A DNA stretch of 64,000 nt from Hyperoodon ampullatus (lineage: Eukaryota; Chordata; Mammalia; Artiodactyla; Ziphiidae), in the NCBI GenBank assembly GCA_949752795.1, contig OX457061.1, positions 4,213,239-4,277,238 of the forward strand, given 5' to 3'. Shown in pieces: positions 26,401-38,400 of this stretch; within the stretch, counting starts at the first letter, position 1; each line of letters opens with the position of its first letter. The notes under the pieces are model-generated. The model made no database searches, was not told the DNA's origin, and saw only the letters and a program-made list of their open reading frames with translations. Both the position numbers and the translations under genes were made by a program.

Positions 26401-29400
26401 TTATTTATGACTGCACTGGGTCTTTGTTGCTGTGCGCAGCTCCCTCTAGTTGCGGTGAGTGGGGGCTACTCTTCGTTGCGGTGCGCGGGCTTCTCATTGC
26501 GGTGGCTTCTCTTGTTGTGGAGCACGGGCTCTAGGCGCGCGGTTTTCAGTAGCTGTGGCTCGTGGGCTCTAGAGCTCAGGCTCAGTAGTTGTGGCGCACA
26601 CGGGCTTAGTTGCTCCGTGGCATGTGGGATCTTCCCGGACCAGGGCTTGAACCCGTGTCTCCTGCATTGGCAGGCAGATTCCTAACCACTGCGCCACCAG
26701 GGAAGCCCCAACGTCAGCTTTCGGTACGATGCATAATCAAGTGTTTGCAGCAGGATTTCAGGGTTAATAGCAGAGTTACAGTGAAGAGAACACCAACATT
26801 ATGATGTCAGTGTCAGAGGTAATTTGGATATTCTAGCGAGCCTACAACTATTTCAATGTGACTGGGTCATCAGAGTAAAAATTACAGTAAATAGTCCTTA
26901 GAGAATGCGGTTCTGTGTTTTTTCTCCTTATCGTTACCATTGAACTTTATACCAAGAAACAGACAGGGTTACTTGCCTTCTTTTTAAAGGATGTTGGAGT
27001 GGGACCAGTCCCCAATGTTTATGTACCAAGAAGGAAATAAATGTATCATCTTTTAAGGAAACTGCCTGTAGAAGATGTCGGTCACCCCACAGCAGACATT
27101 AGGTTCTCCCCTATTCTTCTCTCTCCTCTTACTTAGGATTGAGTTCTGGAGGTTTGGGGGGAATATACACATAACTGCCACACCCCAGGAGTTGATACTG
27201 TCTTTTGCATTTCAATCTGCATATGCAAATTCCCCACTACTGACTTGCTTCCCTTTTATGCCATTTCAGAACCCACCTCATGAATAATTAACGAAGCAGC
27301 TGGGTTTTGCCTTCATGGCAGAAACCTGGTTGGAAACTGGGCCAAGTATGCATTTGTCTTCCTTTTGCATTTTCTGACCCAGTCATTGCTAATGACCTGA
27401 ACTTTATCGTGGTCAGTTTCCAGAAGCAGTTACCCCCTTTTTCCCTCATGTCTTGCATCTTGTAGCTAGAGCTTCAGGTGGTAAAAATTGTGGTAACCTA
27501 AGTTTGAACTCCAGAGTCCTGAACAAAAATTTCGGAAAGCGGAGTCCTTTACCTGCACAGCGCCACTTCCCCTGCGGTTCGAGCCGCTCTTCCCTGGAGA
27601 GCAAGGGCTACACGTGTAGGGGTTGTGCCTGGCTCCGAAGGGATGCTTCTCGAAGTCAAGAAAATGCAAACTACTGAAATCATCCCTCTCCCCTCAGTGT
27701 GATCGGAGGGAGGTTGGCTCCTTGGCCAAATGCTTTGTCTTTAGGAGAATTAGAGCAAGCAGCCTCCTTTCGCCCTTTCTTTGGGTGGTCGTCACTGTTG
27801 ATGTGCCGGGTAGGAACATGCAACGTACCTTCTCTGTACAGACGCGTGCTCTTCTCGGGCAGGGGTGGGGTCGGGAGGGGCGAGGATGAGCTGCACCTTC
27901 CAAGCTGCAGTTCTGCTCCTTTCTGCCTCCTTGACCCAAAGCCTCACCTGCAAGATGCCGCTGTTCCTGATCAAATGTCCGAGAGTACATTTGGTTTTAT
28001 TGCTCAAAAGGACAAAATGTCCTTGGAAGGTATTTTGAAATAGATTTCCCTCAATTCTGTCAGCCTCTGGCTCTGAAATGGGACTTGGTGGCGTGCCACT
28101 GCCTGCTCTGATTGGCGAGAGCATCATCCGTCTTCCCAAATAAATGTCTCCTTTCAGGACTTCTCGCCTTCCCGCTTGCCTGGGGCCCACAGCCCTCTTC
28201 CTTCCACACGTTCCTGGTGCTGCCAGCAGGGCCACTTCCTGCCCCTTGGAAGGTCCTACAGACAGCTGCGCTCCGTCTGAGGTTCCTGCTTCTCTGAATT
28301 AGCCAAACCTGGGAGTCTGTGCATGTATGTGAGGACGACCAACTGTCGCTGTCCCCAGTGAGACAGGAGCCTTGAGGACAAGGAGGCTTAGTGCAAACAG
28401 GCAGTGAGAGATGCTGCCTGACCAGTTGTCGAGGGAGAGAACTCTTCTGCCATTTCTTGGCAAACTCATTATCCCCGTAAAGCTGTTAGTTGAACACCTA
28501 CCTCTCCCAGGACAGGGGCTCTCCAGCCTCAGCTCTCAGGATTGGTGTAGAGAAGAGGAATCCTCTCTGATCTGCCCATCTGCTCAAGCTCAAGAGTGAG
28601 ACGCGTGAGGAGGCCTGGGCCAGTATCGGGGTAAATGAGATTTTAGAGGTGCAGACTCTTTGCTTAGGCGTGGCGTGGTTCCAGTCTGCTCTTTCTGTCT
28701 AGAGTAAACGTTGGGGGTTGGGAAAGAGAGGGAGGTGGAGAAGAGGCTGGCGTCTCCAGGGTCATGACAGTTGTAGAGCTTTCGCCTCTGAGGACTTGAA
28801 TATGTGTTGGAACTCTCCAAACAGCATGGACCATTTGAAATGTTAAAGATTTTCCTTGAAAAACCTCGTCCCCAGTTATTAAAAAGGGGAGTAAGCACAG
28901 ATTTAAGAGAGGGGTACAGTGGAGTTGCCTTGGTTATTATTTCTCATCGATTGGGAAAAGGAGTTCACTTTGCTCGGTAAATAGAGCTTTGATGGGTTCC
29001 CAGGATCCTTCCAGGAGCTGATCTGCTAAAATGACACTTTTTATTACTGTTCATAAACGCCCGTCTCCAGGTGCTGCTGGGATATTACGTTTAAGCTGTG
29101 GGCAAACTTGCCAGTCCAGTGGCTCAACAAGCGAGGGCGAGAGAGGCTGGTGTTTAGTGCCTGCTTCCGTCAGAAGCAGTGCAGGGCGGGGCTCCGGGGG
29201 AAGTAAAGTCAGTGGGGATGGGGATGGGGAACAGTCCCAGGGGTTCCCCCCCCCCCATCCTGTTGGAGTGAGAAAAGGGCAGACACTTAACTGTCACTGT
29301 TATCGGGAGACATTTAAGGGGAATGAGGTATAGGAAAATGATTCCTCAAAGGAGTGCCCAGGGACTTCCCTGGTGGTCCAGTGGTTAAGACTCCGCGCTT

Positions 29401-32400
29401 CCAGTGCAGGCGCACAGGTTCAATGCCTGCTCGGGGAACTAAGATCCCACATGCTGCGTGGCGTGGCCAAAAAATTAAATAAATAAATAAATATAAAAAT
29501 AATTTTTTAAAAAAAGGAGTGCCCAATTAAGGGGTAGCCAGAGTGCCACCCTCCTGGGAACCGCCCCTGGCCAGTGCCAGGTTGAGAACAGGGGCCTCTT
29601 TCTTAACTTTAAAATAGGACCGAAACTTTCATGGTAGACTGTCTGATGAACAGCTCTAAACCGCTGGCAATCCTCAACAGATGAACTGTTTTGTGGGCTA
29701 TTTTAGAAATAATTTTCTTTCTCTTTAAAATTCTGTTTTTGTTTCCTTTTTTACACATTCTTTGAAAGGGTAAGAAACCCTGTATCGATCGATTATGGAT
29801 GCGTTAACACGAATTCGGTTTTAAAATCCCATGAGTATATGGAGAACTGATGTCAGTGATTCCTCCAGATGGGCAGCTGGAGGTGGCACTCCGGGCAGAG
29901 ACAGTGTTTACAGTAACAATAATGTATAGTAATAATAAACATAAGGGCAATCATAATAAAGCCTTGTGAGCCTTTTAAATTTTGTGACATTTGCATGTAT
30001 TAACTATTTGAAAAAATAATAATTCAATTAGGGAAAAAGTTTCCCAATATAAAGGTCTGATGATTTCATTTTTCATAAGGAAATGGTATACATTGATCCT
30101 GTCTTAGTTTCTTCACTCATTCTCTCATTCATTCATTTATACAACAAAAACCTGCTGTGTGCCAGGTACTGTGCTAGACCCCAAGACTATAATGAAGAAG
30201 AAAACAGGACCCTCCCCTCTAGGTTTATTACAAGCTACACAGTAAAATGTGAAATTTTATTGGGTTTATTCATTGTGGCTGGTAGACAACTTATTTTTAG
30301 AAATTAAAAAAAAATACACAAGTATGGCTTTAGGTTGTTGATGTTTGTTGTGCTGTCCTGGTTGTGTGTGCATCGTGGCCCGGCAGGGTGAGCTGCGCTT
30401 AGGCCGGGGCAGCTGAGACCTGTCCTGACCGCCTCCCACCCTCTCACTGTCTTTCAGCCCTGCAGTCCTTCATCCGGGCCTACGCGACCTACCCCCGGGA
30501 GCTGAAGCACATCTTCCACATCCGATCACTCCACCTCGGGCATGTGGCTAAGAGCTTTGGGCTAAGAGATGCCCCTAAAAATCTCAGTGCCTTGGCCACA
30601 AAGAAGAAGAAAGCAAACCTGAAAAGGTAAGGGGGGATGAATTTGTCCTCTGTTCAGATTGGCAGCCATGAGATGGTATGGGGGGCTGCTGTGTGCCAAC
30701 TTGGGTTTTTGTGGTAAATTATCACCAGTATCTGCCCTTCTCTCAGTATGATGAGTGCTTGGAACAGCTGGAAAAATACCTAATCTGAATGCTTTTAAGG
30801 CACTTGCAGAATTTCGGTGATGGGTCCTGACCCAACTCCTGTTGGGTCCAGAGCAGTGGGGATTATTGGAACAGCAAGACTGCCCACAGATAGAGTAACT
30901 CTGGGGCTTTTCACACTCGGAGCTCCAGATGTGCTCTGGTCCACCCTGGAAAGCTTCGGGGACTTGAAGGAAGACTGTGGTGTGTTCCATGAAACTCTGC
31001 TGGGGCCGCAGGGCTCCTGTAGGCTGGCTGGGCATGGGGGCCAGGCCTGGGGCTCCCAGCACTGTGTGCCGCTCTGCTTGGTGCTGACACGCACCTCCAG
31101 CATTGAGCACATGTAGGGCAAGTGCAGTGGGCTCTTCTCCCTCCACCCCCTGCTCCCCACCCCCACCCCCCCAAAAAAACACGTTAGGAACTGTCCAGAG
31201 TCGGAGTGAGAGGTGTTGCCCTGCAGGTTGGGCACTGGGCTCCAAGTCCGTCTTCACAATTTCAAGAGGTCCTGAGATGATTTCCCTCAATGAAATGCAG
31301 TTGTAAAAGGTCTTCTTTCTCTCCTCAAAGACACGGTATTCATGGGAATTTCCTGGCAGTCCAGTGGTTAGGACTCGGCCCTTTCACTGCCATGGCCCTG
31401 GGTTCAGTCCCTGGTCAGGGAACTAAGATCCCGCAAACCACATGGTGCAGCCAAAAAAAACACACGGTGTTCTTTTAGTCCCAGCCCCAGCCCTTTGCGG
31501 GAACTAGAGTATCTTAGATACCAGGAGCTGCTTTTATGGGGGATTTGGGGCAGATCATTGTTTTTGCTTACTAATTACAAATGCCAGTGTATCCTTGCCC
31601 TGCCACTGAGCACCTGTGGGCAGTACCACACTCTCCTACATGTCCCAGCACAGTGTCTGTCTCGCATGTTCACCAAGAAGAGCCGGTCACGTCATCAGCC
31701 TCATCAGGGCCCAGGTTCTCTGGTTGAAATGGCAGAGGGAGAAGCCCGCCCAGTGCAGGGAGATGGCTGTTGGAGTTAGGGGGCTTGGCCTTCGGTTCCA
31801 GCTCCAGCCTGACGTGAGCTTGTGAGCTTTGGACCGTGTCTTTGCTTAATTTCTCAGAGCCTCATTTTCTTCAGCTACAAAAGGGAAAAGGAAATCCACG
31901 TTTTTAGCCACTTCACAAGAATCAGAATTAGGTGATACGTGTGACTGTGCCTTTTGAACCATGAAGGGCCATCCAGATGAAACACCTTAAGATAGAGAGC
32001 TGGAGAGCCAGTGAGTTAAGATTCCAGAACATCCAACTGGATCTGTCCAGGGACTTGGCACTTAGAAGCCTCTTTATAATGGATAAAAGGTTGCCTAATT
32101 CTAATTCCCATTTTGGAATTTTTAAGATGCTTGGTCTTTTTTCTTATAGTAATCCCCCTCATATAGGGCAACATTCCAGTAGTTCTGTGAGGCAGGCATT
32201 TCCCCGCACGCTCTTCTCCGATGCCCGGACAAGACTGAGACACGTCCAGCTCTGGTTTCTTCCAGGACGTTTTGAGGTGCAGAGTGTTGCCTGCTGCCAC
32301 ACTCTACCTGTCCTGGGCAGGGCTGTGGCCAGAGACCCCTGTGCTCGAGCCAGGTCCTCCCAGAGGGAGAAGGTGCCTCAGCTCCACTCCAGATTTGGGA

Positions 32401-35400
32401 CTGCCGTGCACCAGAGTTTTAGGTTCCTGCCTTTGGGTTTGGGGTAGCTGACATCTGTACATAGTAACTGGTTTTAAGTATGTGACAAAACTATGAGGCT
32501 CACAGTCAGGTCTGGAATGACCTCCTAGTGGTCTGGAAGCCTGGTCATCCTGTCCCACCGTCTCTAAAACGCTGACACCTGAAGGAGGTGGGAATCCATG
32601 TGCCACATGATCACTGGTAAGAAACACGTATTTTGTTTATTCCTCTTCCTGCAAGTAAATGTGACACCAGTATTTTATTGTCAGCAGCTGATCTACCTTT
32701 GCAAGCGTTAATAGCAGCTCTTCAGACTGGGTGTGCCCAGCCCTCACCCAGGGAAGGCAGGGCGGGAGGCTCGAGACACTGGGAGTGGGGGGGACTCGGA
32801 GCCAGCATTGTCCTTACCTTGCGAAGCCGCCAGGGAGAGAGCAAGCCGCCGCCTCCCGCTTCAGCTGACCCGCGCTGGCAGATGGGCACCAGGACCGCGA
32901 TACCCCTGTGAGCAGGGGATTTAACAGGGCTTTATTTAGGGAAGAATGGGCTGATTAGCCGATAAAGAGCATGTACGATGGTATGGGGCAGCCTTTGATG
33001 TCTGGCTGGCGCGGCTGGGAGCCGGGTGGTGAGTGACAGCAGTGTGTCACACGATTACTCTGCCCGTGACAGTGCTGCTCCCTGTTCTTGCCATGTCACC
33101 GCTCTGTTACAGCGACTTTTTCCGTTGCTGCGCCCGTCGTTTGAAGGCGTTTCTCCCCACACTCCGTACACCCTCCCGCCCCACCCCTGCCTTGCTAATG
33201 CAGATGGGCAGCCAGGGATACAGTAGGTACCTTCTTTATCGGGGGAGATCTTGTCACTCCTGGAGGAAGAATGGCTTTGCAGCTAATCTGCACATGGACC
33301 GTATCACTGTGGTCGGGGAAGCGGCAGAGAAACTTGACAGATTCTCCGCACCTCAGTCAGGGCTGGAGCCAATGCCAGTTGCCACTTTTTAAGGAACAGG
33401 AAAGAAAAGCCCATTAAACCCCACACAAGTGTGGGGAGTTATGCTGTGGCCACAGTGATTGTCCTGAGCCGTGGCGTCTCTTCTGAAATCCATCTGTCAA
33501 GGAAGAGAATGGATTCCTTGGGTTTTGTATGGGTGGGTAAAATAATAGCACTAAATTCTCCAAATTATTCTGCATTCCATTTTATGGTGTTTACTGCCTA
33601 GAATAATTATGTTATGTGCAAACCTCTGATATCTGCAAACCAAATTTATGAGACCGTAAGCAAAATCCCGTCTCGCCTGCCATCCCCAAGCAAGGAGTTC
33701 ACCCAGGTGTTAGCGGATGAGGCCAGGGCAGGTTAGGCGTGGAGACTCCCGGGCATTTCTGTGCAGTGACAGGGGGAGCTTTTATCCCGTCTATATGCCT
33801 TCATTCCTTCACTGGACCACTTTTCAGAAAAAGGAAAAAAAGAGTTAATGTCCCCAGATAAGGTCTTAGTCAGCAGGGCTCTCTCCGTCTCCTTTCTGAG
33901 TCCTCAGTTCTGAAGGGAAACAACAAGAGTCTTCCCCCTGCGCACAGAGACACAGAGTCACGAGCACTCTTCTGACACTGACACACAAGCCTGTCAGAAC
34001 AGCCCCCCACCCCAGACACCTACATATCCACGTACACAGGGAGTCGGTGCTGCTGGTAAAATTTTGAATGGCCCCTTAGCAACATCCATCATGAACACAG
34101 CATTTTCCTCCCGTGAAATGCAGTTCTTATTTTGAAGCTAGGTAGATTCAGCAGTCCCTGAGAAGCAAAGGTAACATACCTTCCAAAATTGCCATCTTCC
34201 CAGGAGTCGCTGAGACCCAGCGCTGTCTGCTCTGGGAGGGCAGAGCTGTGTTGTTTGCCAGGGTGTCTGTCTGTCTGTCTGTCTAGGCAGTCACACATGT
34301 GAGTAGAACCTGTCCAGGACCAGTGAGCAGACAACTTCCTCATTCTCAACTTCCTCATTTGACACTCTGTGGTCAGTGGTTCAAGGGTATAGAAAGTAAT
34401 GAGCCTTAAAGTCTTAGTGTGGGCTTCCCTGGTGGCGCAGTGGTGGAAAGTCCGCCTGCTGATGCAGGGGACACGGGTTCGTGCCCCAGTCCGGGATGAT
34501 CCCACATGCTGCGGAGCGGCTGGGCCCGTGAGCCATGGCCGCTGAGCCTGCACGTCCGGAGCCTGTGCTCCGCAGCGGGAGAGGCCACAACAGTGAGAGG
34601 CCTGCGTACCGGAAAAAAAAAAAAAAGTCTTAGTGTTATGTTGGCAATGTGAAAGGGCGAGGCTGTTGGGTTTAAACCACCCTATCTCATTTGGATTATA
34701 TGCTATAATTGTAAGTTTACTTTCCCCCAAACAGTTTAGTTTGCAGCTACCTAAGGCTGGTGTCACCACTGGCTTCTACCATCTGGGTCTTTCTGAGGTT
34801 CTTCTTAGTGCGTAGAAGATTTCTTTGTATAAATTTTCTCAAACCAGCCCAGCTAAGTGTTACCTGGTAGTTCACATTTGATCAGAAAGTAGGGCTGTCT
34901 GATCCCTTAGTCCTTACTGGATCTGGGTGTGCTTGGTCAGGGCTCAGCAGGCTGGGATCCGTAGTGGAAGGGGACATGGGGCTGGTCCCCTGGGGCCTGG
35001 CCTCACATCCTAGCCACCATACCCAGCACGACAGAGCATGTCCTTTACCTCTGTTACTTCCAAAGTTCTACATTTACTGTACTTGTTAGAATAAGGAAAC
35101 ATCCTTAGGGAGGTCATTCTTGCCAGACTTTCCTCATCTGTGAAATGTTTTATCATTGAAGTTCAAATCACAGATTTTGTAGACCTCCACTTCAGGGTCA
35201 TTTTTCACCTTTTTTTTTTTTTTAATTTATTTAGGTTTCTCTTTTTTCATTGGAGTATAGTTAATTTACAATGTTGTGTTAGTTTCAGGTGTACAGCAAA
35301 GTGACTCAGTTATACATATATATTTATATATTTTTCAGATTCTTTTCCATTATAGGTTATTAAAAGATACTGTGTATAGTTCCCTGTGCTCTACAGTAGG

Positions 35401-38400
35401 ACCTTGTTGTTTACCTGTTGTATAGTAGTGTATATATGTTAATCCCAAACTCTTAATTTATCTCCCACCCCCCGCATCCCCTTTGGTAACCATAAGTTTG
35501 TTTTCTATGTCTATGAGTCTATTTCTGTTTTGTAAATAAGCTCATTTGTATCATTTTTTTAGATTCCACCTATAAGTGATAAGTGGTGTTATGTGATATT
35601 AGTCTTTGTCTGACTTACTTCACTTAATACGATCATCTCTAGGTCCATACATGTTACTGCAAATGACATTATTTCATTTTTTCATGGCTGAGTAGTATTC
35701 CATTGTATACCTATATACCGCGTCTTCTTGATCCATTCCTCTGTCGATGGACACTTAGGTTGCTTCCATGTCTTGGCTATTGTGGACAGTGCTGCTGTGA
35801 ACATAGGGATGCATGTATCTTTTCAAATTATACTTTTCTCCCATTTTTCATCTTTGAAGGGCTTGGCTCTGTCCCTCTCTGTGATTCTCACTCTCACTTT
35901 TCCAGTAATTATTAAATAACTTGTGAGAGTTACTGTGTTGAATAGACTCTACTTTGAGAAGTTCATACCCCCATCAGCCCCTCCACTTGTTTCTTAAATG
36001 CTGACTGTGGGAGTGTCATGCAGTAATTAAGAGTCTGGGTTTTACCCACACAGGCATCTGGGTTGGATCACTTACCGTTTCTGTTCCTCAGTCCCCTCAC
36101 CTCTCAAATAGTGGCACGGAGCCTCGCAGTGTTGTCTGGGGATCAACCAGGTGACGAGTACAAAGCATCGACACAGTGTCTGGGACATGCACACGGGGGA
36201 GCCTTTGTGGAGGTGGTGACCGAGACAGGAGCGTTGGTTCTTCCCGCCGGCCTTCCTCACACTTAGAAGCATCCCTGGAACAGAGAGAGTGAACCTGTCA
36301 TTAACTGTCAACCTTTTAGCACCTCGAAGTTTTCTTATGAGGAGCCACCTTGAAAACGCAGAGCTGGTCCCCTCCAGGACGAGCATGAAGGTGCTGCAGC
36401 TGCCTCTCCCTGCAAAGCAATATTCTCATCGTTAGGAGCCTCTTGCCGCCAGTTTTTATGTGGCATTTACAGCCTCCCTGACATCACTTAATTAGCTGAA
36501 GGCAAACCTGGAATCTTGCCCGCTGTGAAAATTCTCTCGATTTCCTCGAGCCAGTCATCGTTCTGTAGGAAGACAGAGTGGCCAGACGTGAGGTCCGAGG
36601 CTGGACAAAGCCCCGTTTGGAAACATGGGGGTTCCTCTCTGCACCCGACCTCGGAGCAGCGTCCTGCACTGCTCGTCCCTCCCCCGATCCCTCTGGCCTC
36701 CGAGTCTCTCCCTTCGGCTTCCCCACCCTGTCCCCATGAATCCCCTCAACGTCATTTTAGAACAGTCCACTACTGAGCCTCCTGCGGCCCTTCTGGTCCC
36801 GCTGACTGGTGCTGCCCTCGCCGGTCGTGCCCTCGCCTCTTCCAGCCTTGCGGTGATGTCTCGTCCCTCTAATGATTAGGACACACCCCCTCTTCCCTCT
36901 CCCCACGGCCTCAGCTGGCACCCCTGCTTTCTCGTTCTCTCCCGGGGCCTTTGCCCAGCGTGCTGCGGGCCTGGGCCTCTCCTCACCCCTCTTTGTCTTT
37001 GGGCTCCCGTCCCTTCTTCGAGGAAGTCTTCTCTGGCACGCCGGCCTGGGTGGACACCACATGCCCCCATTCCACCCCCCAGCCCACCCGCTCACCACCG
37101 TCACAGTAGCCCTAGTAGTAGTCTGTGATGTTTGTCTGTGTGCTTCCTGTCTCTCTCCTCCTCTCCGTGTAGCTCAGGGTAGAAACCCTGTCTGGTTTTC
37201 CTCATCGTATCCCCAGCACCTACCTGGCACACGATAGGTGCTCAGGAAGTAGTTTTGAATAGATGAACGGAACCTGAAAGTCTTCTGTAATTCTGAGAGG
37301 AAGAGCATAAAGGGAAAGAGAAAAGAGGAATTGTTCTGACAGGAACCAGGTAAATGCCTCTTAACTGTTTAGTTAGCCCAGCAGACGCAAATCCTGCCTT
37401 TCGGAGCGCCCCATCCACTCCTTAGTCTGTCCTGAGAGAACAAGCATGGGGTCACTTTCCTCTTGGCATGAAATAGTCCCCGAGAAGGACTGAGCCTCAG
37501 GCCCTGTTTCCCTGACGTCACAGTGGAGGAACCCACAGAGCGCGGAGGTGAGTGGGTTCGGGACCGGGGTCTCCATCAGGCTGGGCGGGGCCAGGGCAGA
37601 TGCCCACGAGGGTCAGTTCACTCAGCCTCAGCCTGAAGACCAGAGGGAAACAGCTAGGACCGCCGGCAGTGACTGTCAGGACAGGTGTGCGTGTCCTGTG
37701 GGGCGGGGGAGCAGAATCTCCTCCCACAGGCTGCCGGGGAGCCGTACGAAAACACAGGAGGGCCTGTGCTTTAAAGGTGAGTTCGGGTTAAGGGCGAGGA
37801 TTTTCACATAGAGCCCAGGTGAGCTGTATGGACTGTAGCCGAGACCATATCCTACCGGCCTCTGTGTCAAGGGGGATGAGGTGGGTGACTTCGAGGCCCA
37901 CGCTGGCTTGCGTCTCTGGGCCGTCTGTAGCGACAAGAAGTGTCCAGACTGGGACAAGGTGCAGGACGAGTGCTGTGGACGATGGCTGGGTCTCTTCTGG
38001 GTGAAGAACAGCGGCACAGAGGGGTCCCTTGGGGGTGATGTGGTTATTGAGGTCCCCCCATTGCATCCACGTGCAGCCCTGGGTTGAGCTGCGTGGGCAG
38101 GGCTCCTCGGAGGGCCGGCCCTCCGCCCTCAGCACCCCCGATGCAGCTCCAGGTCACTCCCTGCCCGCCGCCCGGCGCCAGCCCTGCACATGCGGCTCTT
38201 TACATCTGGCCCTTGCTTCTACCACTGTTGGTGCTGCCTGACGCCGTGCAATTACCAGCCTCCCCATGAAACAGCCCCGCCACCGGTCTGTGCCCACCCC
38301 CGGCTAATGAGGCAATCAGAGGGATTTCACAGTGACCCTGCGCTGCCTCCACACCTGGGTCACCTGCAGACAGCGGGAGCCACGGGGCGTGCTTTCAGGC

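Larger units (their letters stand above)
24637..30457 (+). other. DDX31: DDX31 intron
   Basis: The intron is 5.8 kb. It has L2 relics (about 25450-25960 and 30112-30205), a long CHR SINE (26362-26709) and a short CHR SINE (29361-29512). Confidence 0.9.

Noticed and set aside
30562..31290. 242-codon open frame on -
   Set aside because: It starts antisense to a real DDX31 exon, has no family resemblance, and contains intronic low-complexity sequence.
34262..34284. CRISPR-like or other regular array
   Set aside because: It is a short (GTCT)n microsatellite; no spaced repeats exist anywhere in the window.
34089..34769. 226-codon open frame on -
   Set aside because: It runs through a CHR SINE; the [14 protein letters not shown] part is translated SINE seen in other copies too.
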